Shown here piece after piece: positions 18,701-27,705 of a DNA stretch of 64,000 nucleotides. Every line of letters starts with the position of its first letter. Positions within the stretch are counted from its first letter, which is position 1. The translations under genes and the position numbers were made by a program. The notes below the pieces were generated by a model. The model saw only the letters and a list, made by a program, of their open reading frames with translations, made no database searches and was not told the origin of the DNA. The DNA comes from an uncultured Aquimarina sp. Lineage in GTDB: Bacteria; Bacteroidota; Bacteroidia; Flavobacteriales; Flavobacteriaceae. The stretch lies in NCBI GenBank assembly GCA_947500545.1, contig CANMSO010000001.1, positions 682,001 to 746,000 on the forward strand, written 5' to 3'.

Positions 18701-19426
18701 ATATTAGTTGGTAGTCGTGATAATGGAGCTAATCTATTGAGTGCAAATAATATGCTTATTAAACGTTTTATCGGGCATACAAAACCTATACATAATGTGT
18801 CGTTTATAAAAGGTGATGATAATTATATTATTACCAGTGGTGAAGATCAAACCATCAAATTATGGAATATTACTCCAATTGAAGAGAATGTAAATTCTGA
18901 AAATAAATACTTTGAGAAAGCTCCAAAGGACGTTTTGGCTCTTGATAATCAAAAGACATACTTGTTGGAACATCTGAATAAGGGAACAATAACAAGTGGT
19001 TCTGAATATATGGATAATATAGTTGATATCGATTATTCTGAAGATGGAGAGTATGCGGTTTCGGGAAGTTCTGATAACACTGCGATTATATGGAAACAAA
19101 CAGAGTCAAAATATGATACTTTGAAGGTGCTTACATCTCATACAGGAGATATTATAGATGTAGAATTTTATGAAAACAATTTATTGTTAACTGCCAGTAG
19201 TGATAATACTGTTCAGATATATAAAAGAAAGAAAGATAAGGGCCAATTTATTCAAATACCAAGTGTCATACGACATGATGATTCATTAAATGCGGCTACT
19301 TTTCATGACAATGGTCAATATATTCTATCAAAAGATATTAAAGGAAACATTAAAAAATGGGATTTCAACAAGTTCGACTCAATAATAAAAGCCAGAACTT
19401 ATAGAAACCCCACTAAACAATATTAA
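15791..19426 (+). CDS. STAND (nSTAND1-type) NTPase with coiled coil, one membrane segment and C-terminal WD40 propeller
   Basis: A 1211-residue sensor-like protein. Residues about 11-60 hold the nSTAND1 lead-in (SPFKFLDSYKKNDFQSYFGR) and Walker A GPSGSGKTS at 50-58. A coiled coil (about 115-205) is inserted before Walker B LIIFDQFEELF with Asp230 and Glu233; ISLREEYFG is sensor-like. A charged helix (about 590-610) leads into one hydrophobic segment (about 613-633, YPFIITCLAIILAA). Residues about 700-1205 look like a beta-propeller, the last part with clear WD40 units (SGEDQTIKLWNI, SGSSDNTAIIWK, TASSDNTVQIYK, KGNIKKWDF). The family acts as NLR-like switches: the repeat region senses, the NTPase oligomerises. 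It is the last gene of the operon and ends 4 nt from the convergent GH31 gene. Confidence 0.88.
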   Translation: MITLDKKITSPFKFLDSYKKNDFQSYFGRDQESVDLFQLYKDSSLMILHGPSGSGKTSLIYCGLLNRIKTEKRVLSIRRDDDLINAIKKKLFINPNHESNALDDQSKLIDDFFSAQSELNQILSSINHIEGMMLKVEEEIIRLKRKSRETATTTRDLNNAPIEDQEGTQEVISKYKERLRKFISERKELLVRLREDNKQVTIISNNIRDYFMNSRIKGSKKPFTPLIIFDQFEELFVYGTKQEIDKFGLFLKLIFEYKIPFNIIISLREEYFGHLDQLQSFIPHIFYKKIRLAHPNKQVIKKIITKSFQEFNINQYNDDTNEELSDDEKENRIELILDQIKIKDNESTSYHLPFLQVYLDRLYKVDYYRTYGDKPSRDNDEYLPLEFKEEEIKEFGSIEQVLENYIREVNNKIIRNKSNKLNDRIEHKDSVIKFLRHFKTKDDLKKRVPIQTEKDNYYVINNRKISDKIQKDIWGEVNELEYNETISEIIDELKEKGILKVSTDQNLGADYAELSHDIIAKVISKIRTEDDFRLLIKKDFISSFDIYEDTQDTGDLLSTQQIDRMNQCLGFVMDDDNQERLKRKRDFFEKSVEESHREELEKKKLEKKLKRYVYYPFIITCLAIILAAQLKEGWKDSISIKIHEKMGESIRDYNVDRTSSFNSILACEDDLRNTKVFGKYRINLLDNKWFNFLDEYTLNLLADFKNDLYKDYSKTPFYQSSTSIDIGEGDIKSTKTRREDSILYIYALTKSEKLTLSWLEYEKKDNIFNETYVIDNNVSAFEPFKYRDKQMILVAKVTDKDYLKIVLLDKNGTQQYMNSNNDYEIIIKKKTPLKIDIEHKSDLSFIIGIDNEIHQLDLDLTKNENQPDVINLDYPIKKIKSLDNEHYLVLYGKSRLFINHKNISSNVLEQLLGLEESDEVHTFKIRKEDETLFLGLKGRIIEFNLKTRQKGIHYVHDEQINTIATNKKGEILVGSRDNGANLLSANNMLIKRFIGHTKPIHNVSFIKGDDNYIITSGEDQTIKLWNITPIEENVNSENKYFEKAPKDVLALDNQKTYLLEHLNKGTITSGSEYMDNIVDIDYSEDGEYAVSGSSDNTAIIWKQTESKYDTLKVLTSHTGDIIDVEFYENNLLLTASSDNTVQIYKRKKDKGQFIQIPSVIRHDDSLNAATFHDNGQYILSKDIKGNIKKWDFNKFDSIIKARTYRNPTKQY

Positions 19427-19430
19427 TAAG

Positions 19431-21833
19431 TTATGCTACAATATGCAATTCTGTGAAACTTTTAGGGACAGTTAATATATTGTTTTTACTATCAAAATTG
19501 ACATTTTCAAAGGATACAACTACATTATCAATTTCTATTTTTTTGATTTTAAAAGGCACACCTATCAACTCTATTTTAAAGTTTTCATATTCGGTTATAT
19601 AGCTACCATTTTTATGTTGCTGAATTATAACTTCATTTTCTTTTCCTGTAAAAGAGAAGCTTCTTAAGCTATATCTTCCTTTGGCATAATCATAACCATC
19701 CTGGGCATCTTCAAAAACTTTGGACACCTCTTTGTTACCAAGTTTATAGTATGCTTCAAGTTTTAGTTCTTCAATTTTCTTTTCACCAACATATTGTTGT
19801 ACTGGATATTTAGGGATAATGGCTCCTTCTTTTACAAATAATGGTATAATATCAAGATCAGCATCTACCCATTGTTCCATCCCTCCTTTTACATATTCGT
19901 GGGTCCAGTAATTATACCAACTACCTTTGGGGATATACATACGTCTTCCTTTGGCGTTAGGCTCTTGAACAGGGCACACCAAAATCTGATTTCCGAATAC
20001 AAATTCATCTGTTCTATAGTGTGTTTGTGGATCATTCTGATCAAATAGCACTAATGGCTTTAACATAGGGATGCCTTCTTCGGCATATTCCCAAAACATA
20101 GTATACAAATATGGTAACAATTGATAGCGCAGTTCAACAAATTTTCTTGTAACATCAACTACTTCATCACCAAAGGTCCAGGGTTCTTGATTACCGTGAT
20201 CACCAGATGAATGTGTTCTGCAAAATGGATGAAATACTCCCAGTTGGATCCATCGTGCATATAGCTCTCCTGTAGGATGTTCTGCAAAACCACCAATATC
20301 ACTACCCGTAAAAGACATACCGCTCATACTCATTCTTTGTGCTTGGATATTAGCGATCCAAAGATGCTCCCATGTTGCTACATTATCTCCTGTCCAAGAA
20401 GAGGTATATCGTTGTGCTCCAGAATAGGCTGATCTGGTAATTATAAAAGGTCGTTTTGGGTATGCAAATTGTTTTACCCCTTCATAAGTTGCCCTAGCCA
20501 TTTGAGTGCCATATATATTATGAGCTTTTCTGTGACTGCATGGGTTTCCATCATAGTTATGACGTACATCATCAGGGAATGTTTTTCCGGGAACTTCCAT
20601 TACAGCGGGTTCATTCATATCATTCCAAACTCCCTTCACTCCTATTTCATCAATAATTTCCTTAAACAACCCAGACCACCATTCTCTTACTTCTGGGTTC
20701 GTAAAGTCGGGGAAATAACATTCACCAGGCCACACTTTTCCTCGCATATACGGACCATCTGCACGTTTACAGAAATAGTCTTTGTCAATAGCCTCTTTAT
20801 ACACCCAATATTCATCATCAATCTTAATACCCGGATCGATAATTACAACTGTTTTAAACCCATCTTCTGCCAATTCTGCAACCATACGTTTAGGATCTGG
20901 AAAATATTCTTTATTCCAAGTAAAGCACCTAAAACCCTCCATGTAATCAATATCCAGGTAAATAGCATCACAAGGGATCTTAAGTTCTCTAAACTTACTA
21001 GTAACCTCTTTTACCTTATTTTCTGGATAGTAACTCCATTTACATTGATGATACCCTAAGGCCCATAAAGGAGGTAATTCTGGTTTACCGGTTAGATCTG
21101 TATATCTGGTAACTACGTCTTGCATATTTGGGCCATAAAAGAAATAATAATTCATTTCTCCTCCTTGCGCCCAGAAACTGGTTACGTTTCGTCTTTCATG
21201 GCAGAAATCAAAAAATGTTCTGAATGTATTATCAAAGAAAATTCCGTAAGCTTTCTCTTCATACATTCCTATATAGAACGGAACACTCTTGTATAGAGGA
21301 TCCTGATCCTTACCAAAAGCATATTGATCTGTAGCCCAGTTTTCAATACGTTTTCCTTTGAGGTTCAAGTGCATAGGTTTATCGCCCAAACCATAGTAGC
21401 ATTCACCTTGTGGCGCAGACTTACTCATCTTTACAATATTGCCGCCATACTCGTAGCTTTGTTCCCAATGAAAACCCCAATCATCTTTGCATATGACATT
21501 GTCATCAAGATCATGAATTGCGGTCTTTAAATCTACTTTGTTTATCATCACTTTAACACGTGAAGTAAGTATAGCATACTGATTTTCGTGTTCTTCAACT
21601 TCTAATTTACTATACCCTCTGGCGCCATCTTCACTAATGGCATAAGAAAAATCATTTTCAAAGTTATTATCAGTGGCATATCTAAAACGAATTACACTAC
21701 CTCGTAAAACAGTAACTTGTAAAATGACGCCATTTTCTGTAGTGAAGTTTATTTTATCTACGTGCTGTGAAAAGGAAGTAATCTTACCTGGGAATAAATT
21801 TCCTTTTTGTTCTAGTTCCGTATTAGTGATCAT
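19431..21833 (-). CDS. Glycoside hydrolase family 31 (alpha-glucosidase)
   Basis: An 800-residue GH31 enzyme. The nucleophile motif GVWNDMNEPAVM (Asp near 403) and acid/base region SWTGDNVATWEHL (Asp near 481) are intact. The N-terminal beta-sandwich with EWAT-like ENWATDQYAFG, the (beta/alpha)8 barrel and the C-terminal beta domains fit the family length. There is no signal peptide, so it is probably cytoplasmic, splitting alpha-glucosidic bonds of maltodextrins or related oligosaccharides. It is co-directional with glgB, but a 184-bp gap holding an AACGTT-centred operator-like motif separates them, so it may have its own promoter while sharing regulation with the glycogen genes. Confidence 0.95.
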   Translation of the reverse strand: MITNTELEQKGNLFPGKITSFSQHVDKINFTTENGVILQVTVLRGSVIRFRYATDNNFENDFSYAISEDGARGYSKLEVEEHENQYAILTSRVKVMINKVDLKTAIHDLDDNVICKDDWGFHWEQSYEYGGNIVKMSKSAPQGECYYGLGDKPMHLNLKGKRIENWATDQYAFGKDQDPLYKSVPFYIGMYEEKAYGIFFDNTFRTFFDFCHERRNVTSFWAQGGEMNYYFFYGPNMQDVVTRYTDLTGKPELPPLWALGYHQCKWSYYPENKVKEVTSKFRELKIPCDAIYLDIDYMEGFRCFTWNKEYFPDPKRMVAELAEDGFKTVVIIDPGIKIDDEYWVYKEAIDKDYFCKRADGPYMRGKVWPGECYFPDFTNPEVREWWSGLFKEIIDEIGVKGVWNDMNEPAVMEVPGKTFPDDVRHNYDGNPCSHRKAHNIYGTQMARATYEGVKQFAYPKRPFIITRSAYSGAQRYTSSWTGDNVATWEHLWIANIQAQRMSMSGMSFTGSDIGGFAEHPTGELYARWIQLGVFHPFCRTHSSGDHGNQEPWTFGDEVVDVTRKFVELRYQLLPYLYTMFWEYAEEGIPMLKPLVLFDQNDPQTHYRTDEFVFGNQILVCPVQEPNAKGRRMYIPKGSWYNYWTHEYVKGGMEQWVDADLDIIPLFVKEGAIIPKYPVQQYVGEKKIEELKLEAYYKLGNKEVSKVFEDAQDGYDYAKGRYSLRSFSFTGKENEVIIQQHKNGSYITEYENFKIELIGVPFKIKKIEIDNVVVSFENVNFDSKNNILTVPKSFTELHIVA

Positions 21834-21928
21834 ATATTTTTCTTTATTTCATTAGACTCAGGAGTGTAAAAGAACAATATCTACTTCAATTTCAAAATGA
21901 TTTTTATAACTATTTATTAAGAATAATC

Positions 21929-21940
21929 TACGAAAACGTT
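21929..21940. promoter_or_regulatory. Operator-like AACGTT-centred motif upstream of GH31 gene
   Basis: TACGAAAACGTT, identical over 12 bases to a site upstream of glgE at 27648-27659. The core AAACGTTT is palindromic around CG, typical of LacI/GalR-type operators. It lies 96 nt before the GH31 start. Function is inferred from recurrence and position. Confidence 0.45.
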
Positions 21941-22017
21941 TGAAACCTGAATCAATTAACAATTGTTTAATTATCAATGAATTAACCTGCCCTAAGCTAA
22001 AGTATACTGCTGTTATA

Positions 22018-23928
22018 CTAACTCTTAAAAGCAAACACCACCGCACCTAGTGGGGGAATCGAGATTTCGACAGAATATGGTCGATAATTCCACTCAATAT
22101 CATCGATATTAATTTCTTTTTGATTAGAAACACCGCTACCACCATATTTTTTAGCATCACTATTAAATACTTGAATTAATTTTCCTTCTTGGGGTAATCC
22201 AATTCTGTAATTGTTTCTGGGTACTGGAGTAAAATTGCATGCAATTATTAGCGGATTCTCTTCATTATTCCCTTTTCTTATATAAGCCAAGACAGAATTT
22301 TCATTATCTTCATAATTAATCCATTCAAAACCGGAAGCATTAAATTGCTGCTCATATAAAGCTGGGTGTTTTTTATATAGTTTATTGAGATCGGTAATAA
22401 TAGTTTTAATACCATTATGATAATTATTTTGAAGCAAATGCCAATCCAGACTTTGCTGAAAATTCCATTCTTCGCGTTGCCCAAATTCTGCTCCCATAAA
22501 TAACAAATTCGTTCCTGGGTGTGTGAACATATAGCTATATAATAACCTAAGGTTGGCAAACTGCTGCCACTCATCCCCTGGCATTCTGCCAAGAATACTT
22601 TTCTTACCGTAAACAACCTCGTCATGAGATAACGGAAGCATGAAGTTTTCTGTAAAAGCATAGGTCATGCTAAACGTAAGGTCATTTTGGTGATGTTTAC
22701 GATAAATAGGCTCTTTTGCAAAGTATTGTAAGGTGTCATGCATCCACCCCATCATCCACTTCATGCCAAAACCTAATCCTCCTATATATGTTGGTTTTGA
22801 AACCATAGGAAATGACGTAGACTCTTCTGCTATGGTTTGTACATCTGGAAAACTCTTGTATACCTCTTCGTTTAATTCTTTCATAAACACAATAGCATCT
22901 AGGTTTTCTCTACCTCCATACATATTGGGTTCCCACTCTCCCTCGTCTCTAGAATAATCCAGGAAAAGCATTGATGCCACAGCATCTACACGTAGTCCAT
23001 CAGCATGATATTGATCTAACCAGAATATAGCATTACTGATTAGAAAACTCTTGACTTCATTTCTTCCGTAATTAAAAATCAAACTCTTCCAATCTGGATG
23101 ATATCCTTTTCTTTTATCGGGGTGTTCATATAAGCATGTTCCATCAAAAAAGCCTAGTCCGTGGGCATCTTCAGGAAAATGAGAAGGTACCCAGTCTAAA
23201 ATGATACCTATATCATTTTGGTGCAACTTATCTACTAATAATTTAAACTCTTCTGGGTAACCGAAACGTGATGTTGGTGCAAAATACCCTGTAAGTTGAT
23301 ATCCCCATGACGGATCGTAAGGAAATTCCATAATAGGCATGAGCTCTACATGTGTAAATTCCATCTCTTTTACATATGAAACCAATTCATCGGCAAGTTC
23401 AACGTAAGAAAGTGATCTATTCTCCTCTACTCTCTTTTTCCAGGAGCCTAGATGTACTTCATAAACTGAATATGGAGCATCTATGCCGTTATGCTTTTTG
23501 CGGTTATTCATCCATGAGTCATCCTGCCAATCGTATACATCATCCCATACCACAGAAGCTGTTTTGGGCGGATGCTCACATCGTCTGGCATATGGATCTG
23601 CCTTTTCCGTTTTTATATCATTGTGATTAGAGTGAATTTTATATTTATAAACGCTTCCTTTTCCTGCTCCGGGAATAAAACCTTCCCAAATACCTGATTC
23701 ATCCCATCTCACATTTAACAGATGCTCTCCTTCTATCCAATAATTAAAATCTCCAATTACAGAGACAGACTTGGCAGATGGAGCCCATACTGCAAAATAG
23801 GTGCCCTCTACTCCATCAACTGTGGTAATATGGGAACCAAACTTTTCATACAAACGATAATGCTTTCCTGCTTTAAAAAGATTAATATCAAATTCTGAAA
23901 AGAGACTATGTACAATTACCTTACTCAT
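22018..23928 (-). CDS. glgB: 1,4-alpha-glucan branching enzyme (GH13_9)
   Basis: A 636-residue branching enzyme. The N-terminal CBM48-like domain (GTYFAVWAPSAKSVSVIGDFNYW) is followed by the GH13 barrel with the nucleophile in GLRVDAVASMLFLDYSR, acid/base Glu in TIAEESTSFP and Asp in LPLSHDEVVYGK. It makes alpha-1,6 branches in glycogen-like glucan from linear chains made by GlgA or GlgE. The gene starts 9 nt after the maltokinase stop and ends the glgE-mak-glgB unit. In GlgE-pathway organisms GlgB is the usual third partner. Confidence 0.97.
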   Translation of the reverse strand: MSKVIVHSLFSEFDINLFKAGKHYRLYEKFGSHITTVDGVEGTYFAVWAPSAKSVSVIGDFNYWIEGEHLLNVRWDESGIWEGFIPGAGKGSVYKYKIHSNHNDIKTEKADPYARRCEHPPKTASVVWDDVYDWQDDSWMNNRKKHNGIDAPYSVYEVHLGSWKKRVEENRSLSYVELADELVSYVKEMEFTHVELMPIMEFPYDPSWGYQLTGYFAPTSRFGYPEEFKLLVDKLHQNDIGIILDWVPSHFPEDAHGLGFFDGTCLYEHPDKRKGYHPDWKSLIFNYGRNEVKSFLISNAIFWLDQYHADGLRVDAVASMLFLDYSRDEGEWEPNMYGGRENLDAIVFMKELNEEVYKSFPDVQTIAEESTSFPMVSKPTYIGGLGFGMKWMMGWMHDTLQYFAKEPIYRKHHQNDLTFSMTYAFTENFMLPLSHDEVVYGKKSILGRMPGDEWQQFANLRLLYSYMFTHPGTNLLFMGAEFGQREEWNFQQSLDWHLLQNNYHNGIKTIITDLNKLYKKHPALYEQQFNASGFEWINYEDNENSVLAYIRKGNNEENPLIIACNFTPVPRNNYRIGLPQEGKLIQVFNSDAKKYGGSGVSNQKEINIDDIEWNYRPYSVEISIPPLGAVVFAFKS

Positions 23929-23937
23929 CTGCTACTT

Positions 23938-25569
23938 TTAATTATTTATAATTTTGGTAATACCTTTTAACGGAATAACCGCCCATCTAGGTCTACTGTT
24001 TAATTCGTAACCTAATTCATACACTGCTTTTTCAAGTAGGCAGTAGTTAAGCACAAACTTTATTTCTTTTTTATAACCTATACTTAGATTATGTGATTGT
24101 ACATATTTGACATAACGTTTTAGGAAAACAGCAACCATATAACTATATAATACCTCTGCAAAGTGGAATAGTTCTTCTTTACTATATTGAAAATCTTCCA
24201 TATTATTGAAGATGGTAGAATACACAGCGTAGTTAAATGACCTAAAAATACCGGCTACATCTTTTAGCGGAGGTTGTTTAACTTTACGATCTCTAATCGT
24301 ACTTTCTGGTTCTCCTTCAAAATCAATTATGTAGAAATCATCATTACTAACCAAAACTTGTCCCAGATGATAATCTCCATGAATGCGTATTCGTTCTCCT
24401 TTTAACTTACTTTCATCAAAGTCTAATAACCGCTTACGTATTTCCTTTTTCCGATCCAAAAACTCCTGAGCCAGCTCAAGACGCAGGCCATCTAGTTTGT
24501 GTAGGCTATTTTCAACCAAGTTAACGCGATTTTCGAACTGATAGATCAAACGATTTTTAAGCCATACAGAATAGTCATTACTATAGGTTTGTGGGGTAAA
24601 CTGGGTATTAATTCTTTCTAATCCAAGTGCCACATGCATTTGTGCCGTACGAAAAGCCAGCTGATCAATGTTTTTAAAGAAAGACATTGGACAGTATTTC
24701 ATGATCTCATCTGGTATAATACTAGGGTCGATTTTGTCAAACATTTCAATGGGTTCGACTTTGGTAACATCTGGATGTATTTCACTCAACTTTTTAAATA
24801 TACTTTTTAGTTGCTCTAAAAAGTATTCCCAGGCATCTCCTTCGTTGGGCACCAAACGTTGCATTAATGCAAGAGTAATTACATTTTTATCTGAAAATCG
24901 TAATGTAATACTACCACTATATTTAGGAGTGTTTTTAAAGATTCCTTTATCTGTTAAATATTTATTTATCTCGTAGTCAGGGTTTTGGTCGGTAAATATT
25001 CTTCTGAAAATCTTAAGAATATATTTATCATTAAATATGATCGAGGTATTACTTTGTTCGGCCCCAAGAAAACGTGAAGAAATATACTCTGAATCTCTAC
25101 AACCTCTACCTCTCCTAAACTCTAGTCCTTGGTACTTTGTTTTTGCTCCTTCAAGGATTTTTTCAAATATCTGTTTTCTAAACGATTCTAGAAATGTGGC
25201 ATCAACCAAAAATCCATGAGTATCATTAAGTTGAATTTTGGTAATGATATTTTCTTGGTTATAGTCAGGATCAGTAACCAAGGCAATGGGTATAAAGTAA
25301 TTTTGAACAAAAGCTTCTCTAAAATTTACCTCAAGCACTAAACCATAAAATATGTCATTATCATCTTCTATTCTAAAATAATCCAATAATTCTATATATT
25401 TTAAAGCACTTGCTTTGCCCCCATACCAGCGTTTAGAGGTTATATAAGGCTCTAAGATGTCCTCGCAAAGTTCTTCTATAAATTGAGGGTTTTCAAATAA
25501 CTCTGACCAGTTAGATTTGTATACATACTTATCATTAAGGTCTCTTTTAGGTTTGGTCTCTGTCGTCAT
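23938..25569 (-). CDS. Maltokinase-like phosphotransferase (Mak/Pep2)
   Basis: A 543-residue kinase-fold protein. The N-terminal SKRWYGGKA is the typical maltokinase lead motif, and the kinase core shows IRIHGDYHLGQVL (catalytic His-Asp loop) and IDFEGEP (metal-binding Asp), the aminoglycoside-phosphotransferase-like pattern. It should phosphorylate maltose with ATP to maltose-1-phosphate, the donor for GlgE, whose gene precedes it by 6 nt. In many genomes this kinase is fused to trehalose synthase TreS; here it is stand-alone and no TreS lies in the window, so the maltose source is unclear. The length is somewhat greater than actinobacterial Mak, fitting the Pep2-type stand-alone form. Confidence 0.88.
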   Translation of the reverse strand: MTTETKPKRDLNDKYVYKSNWSELFENPQFIEELCEDILEPYITSKRWYGGKASALKYIELLDYFRIEDDNDIFYGLVLEVNFREAFVQNYFIPIALVTDPDYNQENIITKIQLNDTHGFLVDATFLESFRKQIFEKILEGAKTKYQGLEFRRGRGCRDSEYISSRFLGAEQSNTSIIFNDKYILKIFRRIFTDQNPDYEINKYLTDKGIFKNTPKYSGSITLRFSDKNVITLALMQRLVPNEGDAWEYFLEQLKSIFKKLSEIHPDVTKVEPIEMFDKIDPSIIPDEIMKYCPMSFFKNIDQLAFRTAQMHVALGLERINTQFTPQTYSNDYSVWLKNRLIYQFENRVNLVENSLHKLDGLRLELAQEFLDRKKEIRKRLLDFDESKLKGERIRIHGDYHLGQVLVSNDDFYIIDFEGEPESTIRDRKVKQPPLKDVAGIFRSFNYAVYSTIFNNMEDFQYSKEELFHFAEVLYSYMVAVFLKRYVKYVQSHNLSIGYKKEIKFVLNYCLLEKAVYELGYELNSRPRWAVIPLKGITKIINN

Positions 25570-25575
25570 ACTACA

Positions 25576-27516
25576 TCATTTTTTAATTTTAAAAATGTGC
25601 ATAGGCATAGCAGGATGTAGTTCTACATAGTTCCATTCATTGTTCCAATGGTAACTACTTTTGGTAATGAGGTCGTGTACTTCGATATTATGTCCATGAT
25701 GTACACCAAGTTCTTTTAGGGGGAGTTGGATATTTCCTTGCTGAGAATAATATGGATCTAAACTAATGATAATGAGTAGTTCATTAGTCTTATCATCATC
25801 ATACTTATAAAATCCAATTAATTGATCATTTTCGATATGACAAAATTTAATATTGCTTGTCTGTTGTAAAGCGGTATTCTCTTTTCTAATTCTATTGATA
25901 CTGGTAATTAATGTTGTCAATTTGTTTTTTACTTCCCAATTCCAATGTCGTAATTGATATTTTTCACTGTCAAGATATTCTTCTTTTCCTGGCATTGCAT
26001 CTGAAACCATTTGTTCAAACACTGGCCCATAAATACCTATATTAGAACTTAATGTAGATGCTAGTGAGTATTTTATAATGTGCATAGCCTCATTAGCTCC
26101 TTGCAGGTGATATGGATTAATATCTGGGGTATTTGGCCAAAAATTTGGGAGGAAATATTCTTTTTGATCTGTAGTTGTTAACTCATTAATATATTCAATA
26201 AGTTCATGCTTACTATTACGCCAAGTGAAATATGTATACGATTGTGTAAATCCCTGTTTTGCTAGTTGCTGCATTACTTTGGGCTTTGTAAACGCTTCTG
26301 ATAAAAAAAGAACATCAGGGTACTTATTCTTGATCTCGCCAATTAACCATCCCCAGAAATGAAATGGTTTAGTATGCGGGTTATCTACTCTAAAAACTCG
26401 TATATCACACTCTTCTACCCAAAACATTGCTGTTGCAAGAAGTTCTTTCCACATTTCTTTCCATTTCTTGGTATCAAAGTAGATTGGTTGAATATCTTGA
26501 TACTTTTTTGGGGGGTTTTCTGCATATTGCACTGTTCCGTCTGGTCTCCACTTAAAGAATTCCGGGAATTCTTCTACCCAAGGGTGATCAGGAGCAGCTT
26601 GTAGTGCATAATCCATAGCAATTTCAATATCCAGTTTTTTTGCTTTTTTAACCAGACTTTTGAAGTCAGTCAAAGTTCCAAGTTCTTTATGCACACTAGT
26701 ATGTCCTCCATCTTTAGATCCTATTCCCCATGGAGAACCTACATCATTCTTTAGCGCTTCTGTTGTATTATTTTTTCCTTTCCGGTTAACTTCTCCTATA
26801 GGATGTATCGGAGGAAAATACAAAATATCAAATCCCATTTCTGCAATTCTGGGAAGTAATCGTTCACAGTCTTTAAAAGTACCATGCACCCCTTCTTTTT
26901 CAGAGGCACTTCGTGGGAAAAACTCATACCATGTACTAAACCTCGCTCTTTTACGATCTACGTATACTTTTAGTTCTTTATATGTAGCCATTAATCCCTT
27001 TGATGGATATTTATAGAATAAGTCATGAAGTTTATCACTTTTAACTTCTGAAATGGCTTCGTTATAAGTGCTTTCGTTCTTGAATAGACCGGAAAGTTGT
27101 TCTACATATATCTTTTCTTCTGTATTGGCTTTATCTTTTATCAATTCAAGATACTCTCGCCCCTCTAACAATTCAGATAATACCTGCTGTTGATCATCGA
27201 TTTTACGAATTGTTCCGTGTTGCCAGTTTAAGGCATAATCGGTCCAGCCTAATATTTTATAAGTATAATAGCCTTGTTTTTCGACCTTGAAAGTTCCTGT
27301 CCAGGAGTCATTTTCTACATGTTGCATTCGAGTCTCTGTCCATTTCGAATCACTCTCATGCTTATATTGGATGCTTGCTTGTACAATATCATGACCATCA
27401 CCTATAACATCGGCTGCTACATTTACATTTTCGTTTACTACTCTTTTAATAAAAAAATCTCCATTATTAAGTTCTGGAGTTACATTTTCAATAACAACAC
27501 GTTCTTGGTTTAGCAT
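25576..27516 (-). CDS. glgE: Alpha-1,4-glucan:maltose-1-phosphate maltosyltransferase (GH13_3)
   Basis: A 646-residue GlgE. An N-terminal beta domain (DIVQASIQYKHESDSKW) is followed by the GH13_3 barrel: GFDILYFPPIHPIG, the nucleophile in FRVDNPHTKPFHFW and the Glu in LFLSEAFTKPKVM are the diagnostic GlgE blocks. The enzyme transfers maltosyl units from maltose-1-phosphate to growing alpha-1,4-glucan. It opens the glgE-mak-glgB unit; the 188-bp gap to glgC holds an AACGTT-centred operator-like site at 27648-27659. Start codon ATG at 27516. Confidence 0.96.
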   Translation of the reverse strand: MLNQERVVIENVTPELNNGDFFIKRVVNENVNVAADVIGDGHDIVQASIQYKHESDSKWTETRMQHVENDSWTGTFKVEKQGYYTYKILGWTDYALNWQHGTIRKIDDQQQVLSELLEGREYLELIKDKANTEEKIYVEQLSGLFKNESTYNEAISEVKSDKLHDLFYKYPSKGLMATYKELKVYVDRKRARFSTWYEFFPRSASEKEGVHGTFKDCERLLPRIAEMGFDILYFPPIHPIGEVNRKGKNNTTEALKNDVGSPWGIGSKDGGHTSVHKELGTLTDFKSLVKKAKKLDIEIAMDYALQAAPDHPWVEEFPEFFKWRPDGTVQYAENPPKKYQDIQPIYFDTKKWKEMWKELLATAMFWVEECDIRVFRVDNPHTKPFHFWGWLIGEIKNKYPDVLFLSEAFTKPKVMQQLAKQGFTQSYTYFTWRNSKHELIEYINELTTTDQKEYFLPNFWPNTPDINPYHLQGANEAMHIIKYSLASTLSSNIGIYGPVFEQMVSDAMPGKEEYLDSEKYQLRHWNWEVKNKLTTLITSINRIRKENTALQQTSNIKFCHIENDQLIGFYKYDDDKTNELLIIISLDPYYSQQGNIQLPLKELGVHHGHNIEVHDLITKSSYHWNNEWNYVELHPAMPMHIFKIKK

Positions 27517-27647
27517 GAAAAATTATAAATTAGGGTGATTTAATTTTGGTTTTTTAGCAAAAGCTTTCCCAATTTATTACTTATTTCTGAAAACTAACTC
27601 TCTTGATTATAAGATTTTAGAAAGAATAGCGAGAATTTATAAACAAT

Positions 27648-27659
27648 AACGTTTTCGTA
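27648..27659. promoter_or_regulatory. Operator-like AACGTT-centred motif upstream of glgE
   Basis: AACGTTTTCGTA, the exact reverse complement of the 12-base site before the GH31 gene (21929-21940). Around the central CG the flanks are partly symmetric (AATA...TATT-like), as in LacI-family operators. It lies about 130 nt before the glgE start. Confidence 0.45.
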
Positions 27660-27705
27660 TTAAAAAGTGATGATTTATTTACTTAAAAGTTAAAAAATTA
27701 GAAGA

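Noticed and set aside
10285..19426. Reading the four genes as a generic caspase/TPR regulatory cluster
   Set aside because: The gasdermin-like pattern of the second gene and the STAND-WD40 partner fit an immune cell-death operon better; kept as the alternative if the gasdermin match fails.
20469..21059. 196-codon frame opposite the GH31 gene
   Set aside because: Antisense shadow of a well-supported GH31 coding region.
21858..22046. 62-codon minus-strand frame between glgB and GH31
   Set aside because: Overlaps the 3' end of glgB and the operator-like motif; no recognisable features.
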